Assembly (NCBI GenBank): GCA_012719195.1
Contig: JAAYAV010000252.1
Span: 1-7,972 of the forward strand
DNA from: Anaerolineae bacterium
Lineage (GTDB): Bacteria; Chloroflexota; Anaerolineae; DRVO01
DNA: 7,972 bases
Reading direction: 5' to 3'
Below, one piece after another: positions 1 to 6,493 of this stretch (its first letter is position 1; each line of letters starts with the position of its first letter). The notes beneath the pieces were generated by a model, which saw only the letters and a list, made by a program, of their open reading frames with translations, ran no database searches and had not been told where the DNA came from. A program made the position numbers and the translations under genes.

Positions 1-702
1 CGGAGCACTGCTTCCCCACTGATCCGGCCTGCCATCACCGTCGGTGTCCTGCGTCATCCGCTTGGCTACGTCTTTGTACGCTTCCCACGTCCAGGAAGGG
101 TCGTCCCAGCTCTGGGGCGGGTACGGCTCGCCGGCGGCGTCGAACAGGTCCTTGTTGAAGTACATGACGGCCGAGTTCATGGAGTGCGGGTAGCCGAACT
201 GGATGTTCTTGCCCGGGTGGTAGAATGACTGCATGGCGATCGGGTCCTCATCACTGAGGTCGGCGCCATCGCGCTCGATGAGCGGCTGCAGGTCGCGGAA
301 AACGTCACGATCGGCAAAGCTGTACTGGTCCATGCCGGTGTCGGCGATGTCGGGGGGCTCACCGCCGGCGATCATGGCCTGGAACTTCTCGATGGCCGAC
401 ATTCCGGAAGGCGGAAGGAGCTGCTCCACCGAGTAGCCCGGGTTCTCTTCCACGAACTTCGCCATGAGGGGCTTGTTCCGCTCGACCCAGCTCATGTCTC
501 CGGTGAGCCAGTAGAAGAGGAGCGAAGCTGGTTCAGCTCCGGCTGCCGGTGGAGCGACTGCCTCGCCGGCCTCGCCGGCCTCACCGGCTGTCCCGCCGGC
601 ACCCTCCGGTGCGGCTCCCTGGCAGGCTACCAGCGCCGCGCCCGCCGCTCCCACGACTGTCAACCTTAGGAAATCGCGCCGGGTCTGCTTTCTCTTCGCC
701 AT
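1..702 (-). CDS. Sugar ABC transporter substrate-binding lipoprotein (family 1), 3' part missing
   Basis: Extracytoplasmic solute-binding protein that captures a carbohydrate and delivers it to the two permeases encoded just upstream. The frame is open for 234 codons to the window edge, about half of the usual 430-460 residues. The ATG at 702-700 follows AGGAGG (711-716) at 8 nt. The N-terminus has a twin-arginine motif, TRRDFLRL (residues 7-14), a hydrophobic stretch, and a lipobox LVAC with Cys27, so it is predicted to be a Tat-exported lipoprotein. A Gly/Ala/Glu-rich linker (about 30-55) precedes the first lobe. FYWLTGD, KFQAMIAGGEPPDI and VMYFNKDLFDAAG are typical family 1 motifs. An acidic loop D219-x-D221-x-D223-G224 resembles a calcium-binding loop often seen in these proteins. 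A 171-bp gap separates it from the permease gene, longer than elsewhere in the cluster. The family call is firm; the ligand is unknown. Confidence 0.93.
   Translation of the reverse strand, partial: MAKRKQTRRDFLRLTVVGAAGAALVACQGAAPEGAGGTAGEAGEAGEAVAPPAAGAEPASLLFYWLTGDMSWVERNKPLMAKFVEENPGYSVEQLLPPSGMSAIEKFQAMIAGGEPPDIADTGMDQYSFADRDVFRDLQPLIERDGADLSDEDPIAMQSFYHPGKNIQFGYPHSMNSAVMYFNKDLFDAAGEPYPPQSWDDPSWTWEAYKDVAKRMTQDTDGDGRPDQWGSSAP
560..586 (-). repeat. 9-bp tandem repeat in the lipoprotein linker
   Basis: Three adjacent copies of a 9-bp unit (gcctcgccg on the plus strand, the third with one change) encode repeated Gly-Glu-Ala triplets just after the lipidated cysteine. Such low-complexity linkers tether binding proteins to the membrane and tolerate changes in length. 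Confidence 0.7.
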
Positions 703-873
703 GTGCTATTCCTCCTGAACTGCAACAGACTGCAGAGTAATCAACCACGAGTCCCGATGCCTTTCCGCCATCCAGATTACCTGACGGCCAAGCCGCTCTC
801 GTCGAATCCGTGCCGTATCACCTCCTTCGGCGGCCCATCTGGCTGAGCCGCATCACCTCGCGAAGACTGCGCC
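703..873 (-). other. Intergenic gap before the binding-protein gene with an orphan Shine-Dalgarno
   Basis: This 171-bp spacer lies between permease 2 and the binding-protein gene. It holds an extended Shine-Dalgarno-like match, AAGGAGGTGAT (817-827, minus strand), with no start codon at a useful distance downstream. It also has a short inverted repeat, CTGCA/TGCAG (720-724 and 731-735), just upstream of the real ribosome binding site at 711-716. I found no convincing promoter or terminator. Gaps at this place in ABC sugar operons often carry mRNA-processing or internal promoter signals that raise binding-protein output, but that is not shown here. Confidence 0.4.
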
Positions 874-1761
874 CTACCCCTTGATTCCCGTGACGACGAT
901 GCCTTGGATGAACAGCTTCTGCGCCGTGAAGAAGAGAATCATGGGAGGTAGAGCCACGACGATGGATCCGGCCATCAGTAGGTGCCAGGGCGTCATCGAG
1001 GATCGCACCGCCCGTAAGCCGGCCAGGCCCAGGGCCAAGGTGTACTTGCTCATGCTGTTGATGTAGATCAAGGGGCCGAGCAGGTCATTCCAGTTGCCCA
1101 TGAAATCGAAGAGGGCAACGGTGGCCAGAGCCGGCTTGGCCAGCGGCATGATGATCCGCCAGTAGATGCCGAACTGGCCGCAGCCATCTATCTTGGCGGC
1201 ATCAGACAGTTCCGGCGAGATGCCCAGGAAGAACTGGCGCAGGAGGAAGATGTAGAAGCCTCCGAACGCGAAGAAGCTGGGCACAATCATCGGTAGATAG
1301 GTGTTGACCCAGCCCAACTGCTTGAACAGCAGGAAGAGCGGAATCATCGTCACCGGATAGGGCAGCATCATGGTGACCAGGACCATAGCGAACAAGACGT
1401 TACGGCCGTAGCCCCGTAGCCGCGCGAACGCGTAGGCCGCCAGCGAGCAGGATAGAACGGCCCCAATGAGGGACGGAACCGCTATGGTCAGCGAGTTGCG
1501 GATGTAGACCCCAAACTGCCAGACGCCCAGGAGCTCGGCGTAGTTGCTCCACAACATGGGCCGCGGGATCCAGCGTGGGGGGAAGATGAACACCTGGGCC
1601 TGGGTCTTCAGCGAGCTGGAGATCATCCAGACAAACGGTAGCGCGAAACCAATGGAAACGACGGTGAGGACAAGATGGGCGAAGGCTGTGCCGACTACCC
1701 TCTTCACCTGAGCGGTTTGCTTACTGCGGCGCGCTATCGCGCTCGCGTTGCTCGCTGCCAT
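874..1761 (-). CDS. Carbohydrate ABC transporter permease, MalG/LacG type
   Basis: Inner-membrane subunit of a CUT1-type sugar importer, 295 residues, the normal length. A basic cytoplasmic N-terminus (about 1-25) leads into a first membrane segment (about 27-50), with five more hydrophobic segments after it. The EAA loop that docks the ATPase lies at about 185-210, with D187-A-A, G193 and the prolines P206 and P210. The short C-terminal tail after the last helix (LFIQGIVVTGIKG) is typical of the MalG branch. The ATG at 1761-1759 sits one base after the stop codon of the first permease, and its ribosome binding site (GGGAGG) is inside that gene's last codons, so the two are probably translationally coupled and form a heterodimer. 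The substrate cannot be inferred. Confidence 0.95.
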   Translation of the reverse strand: MAASNASAIARRSKQTAQVKRVVGTAFAHLVLTVVSIGFALPFVWMISSSLKTQAQVFIFPPRWIPRPMLWSNYAELLGVWQFGVYIRNSLTIAVPSLIGAVLSCSLAAYAFARLRGYGRNVLFAMVLVTMMLPYPVTMIPLFLLFKQLGWVNTYLPMIVPSFFAFGGFYIFLLRQFFLGISPELSDAAKIDGCGQFGIYWRIIMPLAKPALATVALFDFMGNWNDLLGPLIYINSMSKYTLALGLAGLRAVRSSMTPWHLLMAGSIVVALPPMILFFTAQKLFIQGIVVTGIKG

Positions 1762-1762
1762 T

Positions 1763-2689
1763 CTAGCGGCCTCCCGACGTGGAGCCCTCGTAGTAGACCC
1801 AGCCCGAGGACTTGAAGAGGATGAAGGTTAGAGCGGCTATGATGATCAACAGGACCCAGGCCAGACCGGCAGCGTAACCCATGCGGAAGAACTGGAAGGC
1901 GGAGCGGTAGAGATAGAGAACGTAGAAAAGGCTGGAGTAACCGGGACCACCGCCCGTCATGATGAACGACGAGGTGAAGGTCTGAAAGGAACCGATGACG
2001 CTCATAATCAGATTGAAGAAGATCACCGGCGTAAGCATGGGGACCGTCACGTTCAGCAGCCTCTGCCACCGGTTGGCGCCATCTATTTCCGCCGCCTCGT
2101 AGAGGATGGTGGGGACGCTTTGCAGGCCCGACAGGTAGATCAGCATGCCGCCCCCAACTCCCCACAAGCTCATTACCACGAAGGCCGGCAGCACCCAATT
2201 GGGGTCGAAGAGCCATCGAGGTCCGTGGATGCCCACCAGGCCGAGGACGTAGTTCAGGAGACCGAACTCGGGAGTGAAGATCCAGACCCAGAGCAGGGAC
2301 ACTGCCACGCCCGACGTCACCGAGGGGAGGTAGCAGACGGTGCGATAGAACGCCATCCCCCGGACGTTGGTGTTCAGCAGAAGGGCCAGGAGCAGAGAGG
2401 CGACAAGACCCAGCGGGACAGAGCCGACGGTGTATATCGTGGTCACCTTCAGCGACTGCCAGAAGAGGGGATCTTGGAAGATCCGCCGCCAGTTGTCGAG
2501 GCCGATGAACGAGGGTCGCGAGATGATCTCCCACTGGGTGAAGGTCAGCCCCAGGGACGTCAGGATCGGAACCAACTGGAACGTCACGAACCCGATGATC
2601 CAGGGAGCCAGAAACAGGTAGAAGTACCCGTTTTCCGACAGCCCTCGCATTCTCGGTCTTGTCTCGGCCGCGCCGATTGCCTTGAGCAT
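1763..2689 (-). CDS. Carbohydrate ABC transporter permease, MalF/LacF/UgpA type
   Basis: Partner permease of the CUT1 importer. From the ATG at 2689-2687 it has 308 residues. A GGGGG tract 6 nt upstream can serve as a weak ribosome binding site. A TTG ten codons earlier (2719) is also in frame but has no visible Shine-Dalgarno, so I prefer the ATG. The first membrane segment begins at GYFYLFLAPWIIGF (about 21-34). The EAA loop is at about 198-221 (EAAEIDGANRWQ, then P217 and P221), and the family signature MTGGGPG follows at about 244-250. The protein ends with a typical membrane segment and a short tail. It lies 55 bp after the SIS gene and abuts the second permease gene. The function is firm, the substrate unknown. 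Confidence 0.94.
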   Translation of the reverse strand: MLKAIGAAETRPRMRGLSENGYFYLFLAPWIIGFVTFQLVPILTSLGLTFTQWEIISRPSFIGLDNWRRIFQDPLFWQSLKVTTIYTVGSVPLGLVASLLLALLLNTNVRGMAFYRTVCYLPSVTSGVAVSLLWVWIFTPEFGLLNYVLGLVGIHGPRWLFDPNWVLPAFVVMSLWGVGGGMLIYLSGLQSVPTILYEAAEIDGANRWQRLLNVTVPMLTPVIFFNLIMSVIGSFQTFTSSFIMTGGGPGYSSLFYVLYLYRSAFQFFRMGYAAGLAWVLLIIIAALTFILFKSSGWVYYEGSTSGGR

Positions 2690-2744
2690 CGCCCGCCCCC
2701 AGTGAGTTTGAGACCCCAACGCCGCAACTTAAGTGCGCCGACGC

Positions 2745-3833
2745 TCAGGCCGTAAGTGAACCGTTCCCTCCACGCCGCACTTGGCGCAGGTACTCCGCTT
2801 CCCAGGCGGGATGGTCCGTATCCACCCCGCGGCGAGAAGCAAGTTCGTTAGCCAACACGAACAGCGGGCCGCTGTACGCAAACGGTGTCAGCAGGTCATG
2901 GCAGGACACATCGAGGCACAGCGTCCCTGGTTCGGCCTCCTCGCCCGTCGTCACCTCGAGCGTGCTGGCGCCAAAGGAAGCGAACTGCGCCAACACTTCG
3001 CGCGCTGCCCTTTGGCCGGGCCCGGGTGGGTTGATGGCGATCACGCCCAGGCTGCCGTCGGCTATGGATACCATGCCATGCGCCATTTCGCGGGCCTGCA
3101 CCGCCTCGGCCGGAACGCCCGAGACCTCCTTGAAGACGAGGGCCGCCTCCTGGGCGACGGCGAAGGCCGGCCCGGCGCCGAAGATGAGAAAGCGGCTGCA
3201 GGGCTCGAGGCGATCCACCGCAGCGGCCGCCTGCGGCAATGCGTACGATAGGCTCCGCCTGACGACCGCCGGGATGGCGAGCAGTTCCTCACCGAGGCGG
3301 TCGGCCGCATCTACGCCTTCAGCCCTCAAGAGCCCCAGCCACAACAGATCGAGAACGCCTATGCTGGCGACGAAGGCCTTGGTGGAGGTGGGCACTAATG
3401 AGGGCCCGGCCTGGGCATGGAGCGTATGGTCCACCACGTGGGTGAGGGAGGAGGCGGCTACGTTGGTGACACCGACGAGTTGGTGCCGCCCACCCGCCGC
3501 CCGGAAAAGGTCCAGGAGATCTACTATCTCGCCCGATGCCGACACACCGATCAGAGCATCACGATGGGAAAGCGGCAGAGGATAGAGGGCGTAGTCGCCT
3601 GTGGGAGCGGCCAGGGCCAGACCGTTCTCGGGCCGAGCCAGGGAATTGTGCAGGTAGATCGAGGCCTTGGCAGCGTAGAGCGAGGAACCGCTGCCGAGGG
3701 CCACGAACCGGCGGGCACCCTTGGCAAGCAGGGCCGAGGCGATCTGGTATGGCTGGTCGCCCACGTTCGCGAAGGTGGTCTCAAGGCTGGAGGCAGTATC
3801 GAGTACGTCCTGCAAGAAGAGCGTGTCAGCCAC
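2745..3833 (-). CDS. Double-SIS sugar-phosphate deaminase/deglycase (GlmS/AgaS/FrlB-like)
   Basis: Cytoplasmic enzyme of 362 residues with two sugar-isomerase (SIS) domains and no glutamine amidotransferase domain. SIS 1 (about 35-170) carries GSGSS (47-51) and VSASGE (97-102), the phosphosugar-binding serines. SIS 2 (about 205-335) carries FGAGPAF and QEAALVFKE. Aligned by eye to E. coli GlmS, E236 matches the catalytic Glu488 and H252 matches His504. Lys485 is replaced by Val233, and the C-terminal lysine is not obvious after DTDHP (338-342). The retained Glu-His pair with 16-residue spacing is the one used by FrlB and FraB, which split phosphorylated Amadori compounds. The enzyme therefore probably deaminates or deglycates an imported sugar phosphate. 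The start is GTG at 3833, with AAGGA 7 nt upstream. Its place between the regulator and the permeases ties it to the transported substrate. The exact reaction is inferred. Confidence 0.88.
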   Translation of the reverse strand: MADTLFLQDVLDTASSLETTFANVGDQPYQIASALLAKGARRFVALGSGSSLYAAKASIYLHNSLARPENGLALAAPTGDYALYPLPLSHRDALIGVSASGEIVDLLDLFRAAGGRHQLVGVTNVAASSLTHVVDHTLHAQAGPSLVPTSTKAFVASIGVLDLLWLGLLRAEGVDAADRLGEELLAIPAVVRRSLSYALPQAAAAVDRLEPCSRFLIFGAGPAFAVAQEAALVFKEVSGVPAEAVQAREMAHGMVSIADGSLGVIAINPPGPGQRAAREVLAQFASFGASTLEVTTGEEAEPGTLCLDVSCHDLLTPFAYSGPLFVLANELASRRGVDTDHPAWEAEYLRQVRRGGNGSLTA

Positions 3834-3895
3834 AGTCAGTTCCTTCCATGGCGGTGTGCGTGTCTGGCGGCGGCCGCAGCGCGATCGGTCATCGG
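3834..3895 (-). other. Short spacer between regulator and SIS gene
   Basis: These 62 bp contain the ribosome binding site of the SIS gene (AAGGA, 3841-3845 on the minus strand) and nothing else that I can identify. An ATG at 3850-3848 is out of frame with the SIS gene and does not continue as a gene. Co-transcription across the spacer is likely. Confidence 0.5.
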
Positions 3896-4798
3896 TTAGC
3901 CAGTACTCTCATGGCGCGCCCGGCTCTCGGAGCCGGTCAGGAACATGCGCTCGATGCTCGCGTTGAGCCGGTCCACCTCGGCGGCAGAGCGCGGAGCCAT
4001 CCGGCGCGCCAGGGAAGCGGAGAGGGCGTCTATCAGGGTCAGCTCCGCTATCTTCGAGTCCAGATAGGCCGTCCGGTAAGCGGTGTGCAGCTCAAGCAGC
4101 ACCAGCTTGATATCGCTGGCGCCGATGATGGGGGAGTGGGGCTGACTGGTGATGCATATGGTTGTGGCACCAGCGGCGCGGGCCGCCTTCAGCCCTTCCA
4201 CCGTGTCGCGCGTGCGGCCGGTCTGGCTGAAGCCGATGGCCACATCCTCCACCGCCATTCGGCCGGCGTGGATGGCTATCTGAATGGGGTCGTAGATCGC
4301 GTAGCAGTCGATGCCCAGGCGCACGAAGCGGTAGACCGCCTCGGTGGCGAGCAGGCCGGAACCGCCGACTGCGAAGCAGTGAACGCGGCGCGCCCCCGCC
4401 AACGCCTCCACCGCCCGGTGCAGTTCCTCCGCTTCGATGGTCTTCCAGGCGCCCGTTAGGGCCCGCGCCTCGGCGGCGAAGACCTTCTGCAGAATGGTGG
4501 TCGGCTCATCAGTCTCGGTGACGTCAACCTGGAGGGTACGATCGGGGTCATCCCTGCGGGAGGAGGCCAGCGCCAGGGCGAACTCACGGTACCCGCCGTA
4601 GCCGAGCTCTCGGGCGAAGCGCAGCACGGTGCTCTCGCTCACACCGCTCAAGCGAGCCAGCTCAACGATGGAGAGCCCCACCGATTCGGTGGGATGCTGC
4701 AAGACGTACTCGGCTACGCGCCGCCGAGTCTCCCCCAGACCGCTGTAAGCCCTCTCGATGCGAGAGAGGCTGCCTTCACTCTGCCTGCTAGTTGGCAT
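3896..4798 (-). CDS. MurR/RpiR-family transcriptional regulator
   Basis: DNA-binding regulator of 300 residues, standard for the family. The N-terminal helix-turn-helix domain (about 1-80) has its helices at about 43-65 (SIVELARLSGVSESTVLRF), followed by the family's LGYGGYREF. The C-terminal SIS domain (about 125-260) senses a phosphosugar. It shows AVGGSGLL (143-150) and SQTGRTRDT (191-199). The ATG at 4798 has GAGG close upstream. It is the first gene of the transporter cluster and is followed 62 bp later by the SIS enzyme. RpiR proteins usually control the adjacent sugar operon in response to its phosphorylated intermediate and often control themselves. An inverted repeat in its own promoter fits autoregulation. 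Whether it represses or activates cannot be read from the sequence. Confidence 0.95.
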   Translation of the reverse strand: MPTSRQSEGSLSRIERAYSGLGETRRRVAEYVLQHPTESVGLSIVELARLSGVSESTVLRFARELGYGGYREFALALASSRRDDPDRTLQVDVTETDEPTTILQKVFAAEARALTGAWKTIEAEELHRAVEALAGARRVHCFAVGGSGLLATEAVYRFVRLGIDCYAIYDPIQIAIHAGRMAVEDVAIGFSQTGRTRDTVEGLKAARAAGATTICITSQPHSPIIGASDIKLVLLELHTAYRTAYLDSKIAELTLIDALSASLARRMAPRSAAEVDRLNASIERMFLTGSESRARHESTG

Positions 4799-4820
4799 TG
4801 GACCTCAGCTCCATGACGGG

Positions 4821-4849
4821 AGGGTAGCAGAAGATTATCTGCATGTCAA
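4821..4849 (-). promoter_or_regulatory. Candidate sigma-70 promoter of the RpiR-led operon
   Basis: On the minus strand a perfect TTGACA (4844-4849) is followed after 17 bp by TACCCT (4821-4826), a weak -10. Transcription would start near 4814, about 16 nt before the ATG, leaving room for the GAGG ribosome binding site. An alternative -10, GATAAT (4834-4839), is better by itself, but its -35 (TTCTTC) is poor. The region is a conspicuous AT-rich island in GC-rich DNA, which supports a promoter whichever hexamers are used. Confidence 0.55.
4827..4842. promoter_or_regulatory. Inverted repeat in the promoter spacer, candidate operator
   Basis: GCAGA and TCTGC form 5-bp inverted arms around 6 bp. 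They occupy almost exactly the spacer between the -35 and -10 hexamers of the regulator promoter. A dimeric repressor bound there would block RNA polymerase. The neighbouring gene encodes an RpiR regulator, so autoregulation is the simple reading. Five-base arms can arise by chance, so this rests mainly on position. Confidence 0.4.
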
Positions 4850-4872
4850 GCACCGCGAAGAAGATATTTATC
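4829..4872 (-). repeat. Two imperfect direct repeats flanking the -35 element
   Basis: Read on the minus strand, GATAAATATCTTCT (4859-4872) and GATAATCTTCT (4829-4839) share GATAA and TCTTCT, the first having three extra bases between them. Their ends are 30-33 bp apart, about three helical turns, and the TTGACA lies between them. They could be paired binding sites for one regulator, or shared AT-rich promoter composition. Confidence 0.35.
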
Positions 4873-4885
4873 ACCAGGCCGCGAG

Positions 4886-4920
4886 GCGGCCGAGGGGATG
4901 CCCTGTCCCGGCCCGGCCGC
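4886..4920 (-). other. GC-rich hairpin between amidohydrolase and regulator genes
   Basis: GCGGCCG (4886-4892) pairs perfectly with CGGCCGC (4914-4920). A smaller inner stem, GGGA/TCCC (4895-4898 and 4906-4909), can form inside. It lies 63 bp after the amidohydrolase stop on the minus strand. It could be part of a terminator, but no T-run follows directly; the AT-rich stretch at 4858-4872 starts about 13 bp later. Confidence 0.3.
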
Positions 4921-4930
4921 GCTGGAAGCG

Positions 4931-4950
4931 AAGGCGACTCCCACCGCCTT
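4931..4950 (-). terminator. Weak hairpin after the amidohydrolase gene
   Basis: AAGGCG and CGCCTT form a 6-bp stem with an 8-base loop, 32 bp after the amidohydrolase stop codon. No proper T-tract follows on the minus strand, so it is at most a poor intrinsic terminator or an RNA-stability element. Confidence 0.25.
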
Positions 4951-4982
4951 GCCCCCTAACCGGCGCGCCGAGCACCAACCGG

Positions 4983-6290
4983 CTACCCCGAGAGGCGGTA
5001 GAACTCCAGGCCGTTCTCCAGCATGATGGCTGCGGCTACCGCGCGCGCGGTGGCCTCGTCCATGTACCCCGCCTCGATCTTCTCCTCCAGTACGCGCGCG
5101 ATGCCGATCTTGGCCTGCAGGGAGTAACCAACGTTGCACCACGGTAGGCTGGTGTCCGCCCCATAGGCGAAGATCTTGTTGTAGGGCACCGCGTCCAGCC
5201 ACTCGGACAGGGCGCGGGCGGACTCCGTGGGGTTCATGGCCCAGGCCCAGCACATGTCCGCCCAGACATTGGGGTAGTTCTTGGCCAGGGCGCCCAGTTC
5301 CGAGGCCCAGGGCCAAGAGGCATGGAAGAGGTCAAAGCGGACGTTGCGGTACCTTTCGAGGACGGGGATCAGGTGACTGGCCCGCGCGCCCGCCAGCGAA
5401 CCCCAGTGCCCGGCCAGGTAGCCGGTGTGGATCTGCACCGGCAGGTCTTCGTCGGCGGCGCGCTGCATCAGGGCGTGGAAGAGGTAGTCGCAGAGGGGTC
5501 GTCCCTCGACAGCATTCACCGCGCCGCCGTTCTGCTGTATGCCCCCGACGAAGTTGTTGCGGCTCCGGATGCGGTTGAACGCCCGTTCGGCCTCGGCCTG
5601 GGTGGGATTGCCCACGACGAGATCGCGTCCGTAGGCCATGCCGATCTTGATGGACGCCAGCAGGCCGGTGTCTCGGAAGCGGTCTATGGCCAGGTTGAGC
5701 GCCCCGACCATCTGCCCCAGAGAGTGTATCGGTCGGTCCACGAAGCGCTCGACCACCTCGATGGGACCCGCGTCCACCATGTGCATGATCTCGTCGAAGC
5801 GGAAGGCGAAGCGGTAGGACGTGGGATGCGTGTCCGGCTGTAGGGCCGCCGGGTTGCCGATGTCGTACTTGAAGTCCTGTATGGTCCGGCGGTTGTGGGC
5901 TCGCTCGTGCACGAAGTGCTCGTACACCTGCGGGGCGGACTTGCCTCGGATGGAGACCTGGAGCGCCTCGGTAATGGCGTCGAAGTTCTCCGGCGTATAC
6001 TCCAAGCCGAAGAGCTCGCGCGCTCCCAGCACCACTGCTCGCCCATAGCCCGTGGCTCGAATCTTGGGCCATAGAAGGCGTACCCGATCCCGGTCCGTCG
6101 GGGCGGGGTGGGCCCGAGGCGAGCGCGCTGTGGCGGTGCCATTGGCTGTGACGAGGTCATCGCTGGCGTAGCCGAGCAGGTTGCGGAAGTCGTAATGCTC
6201 CCGTCCGGCATCGAACTCCTGGAAGGAGCGGTGGTGATCGTGGTGGCAGAAGAGGTCGTGATTGAGGACGAACTCACGGATGTCGGACAT
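4983..6290 (-). CDS. Amidohydrolase-superfamily TIM-barrel metalloenzyme (amidohydrolase 2 / uronate isomerase-like)
   Basis: A protein of 435 residues with the metal-site pattern of the amidohydrolase superfamily. H17-D18-H19 in LFCHHDHH is the strand-1 HxH. H288 (VQIHTG) and H323 (DLFHASWPW) match the strand-5 and strand-6 ligands, and D379 (YGADTS) the strand-8 aspartate. No signal peptide is visible, so it is cytoplasmic. The C-terminus (AIMLENGLEFY) is a typical end of amidohydrolase 2 proteins. Such enzymes hydrolyse, decarboxylate or isomerise sugar acids, lactones and aromatic acids. The specific reaction cannot be read. The ATG at 6290 has GGAGG 5 nt upstream. It lies 184 bp upstream of the regulator on the same strand, so it may share the substrate pathway, but it appears to have its own promoter. 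It does not show the NagA-type deacetylase layout. Confidence 0.85.
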   Translation of the reverse strand: MSDIREFVLNHDLFCHHDHHRSFQEFDAGREHYDFRNLLGYASDDLVTANGTATARSPRAHPAPTDRDRVRLLWPKIRATGYGRAVVLGARELFGLEYTPENFDAITEALQVSIRGKSAPQVYEHFVHERAHNRRTIQDFKYDIGNPAALQPDTHPTSYRFAFRFDEIMHMVDAGPIEVVERFVDRPIHSLGQMVGALNLAIDRFRDTGLLASIKIGMAYGRDLVVGNPTQAEAERAFNRIRSRNNFVGGIQQNGGAVNAVEGRPLCDYLFHALMQRAADEDLPVQIHTGYLAGHWGSLAGARASHLIPVLERYRNVRFDLFHASWPWASELGALAKNYPNVWADMCWAWAMNPTESARALSEWLDAVPYNKIFAYGADTSLPWCNVGYSLQAKIGIARVLEEKIEAGYMDEATARAVAAAIMLENGLEFYRLSG

Positions 6291-6466
6291 CTAGGCCTCC
6301 GGCAGATGGCTACGGGCGATGAGGCGTGCTTGGCGTGTCCGGGGCGGCCAACTGCTGCTCTGGCTAGGCAGGACCGTGGCGGCGCACGCCGCGGACTGTC
6401 GGTCTGCTGCGGACCCCGGAGGCTCAGGCGGCGAACATCGCGGCTGCGGCTGACGGAAGGCGCACT

Positions 6467-6480
6467 TTGCCTCGAGGCAA
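6467..6480. promoter_or_regulatory. Perfect 14-bp palindrome, candidate operator
   Basis: TTGCCTCGAGGCAA is a perfect dyad with no spacer. It lies about 8-21 bases downstream of the predicted amidohydrolase transcription start, a classic place for a repressor roadblock. It does not resemble the inverted repeat in the RpiR promoter, so a different regulator, for example one of the LacI type with CG-centred operators, may bind it. Confidence 0.5.
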
Positions 6481-6493
6481 CGGAGCACGCGGC

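Noticed and set aside
817..827. The 3' end of a 16S rRNA gene on the plus strand (ATCACCTCCTT).
   Set aside because: Only 11 bases match; the flanking sequence is not rRNA. It is better read as a Shine-Dalgarno-like motif on the minus strand.
3536..4459. A 307-codon plus-strand open frame opposite the SIS and RpiR genes.
   Set aside because: It is antisense to two well-supported genes, is Arg/Gly-rich with no family motifs, and long antisense frames are expected in GC-rich DNA.
6291..6488. A 65-codon minus-strand frame ending just before the amidohydrolase ATG, which could be a leader peptide.
   Set aside because: Its composition looks random, no Shine-Dalgarno precedes its ATG, and the amidohydrolase has its own strong ribosome binding site.
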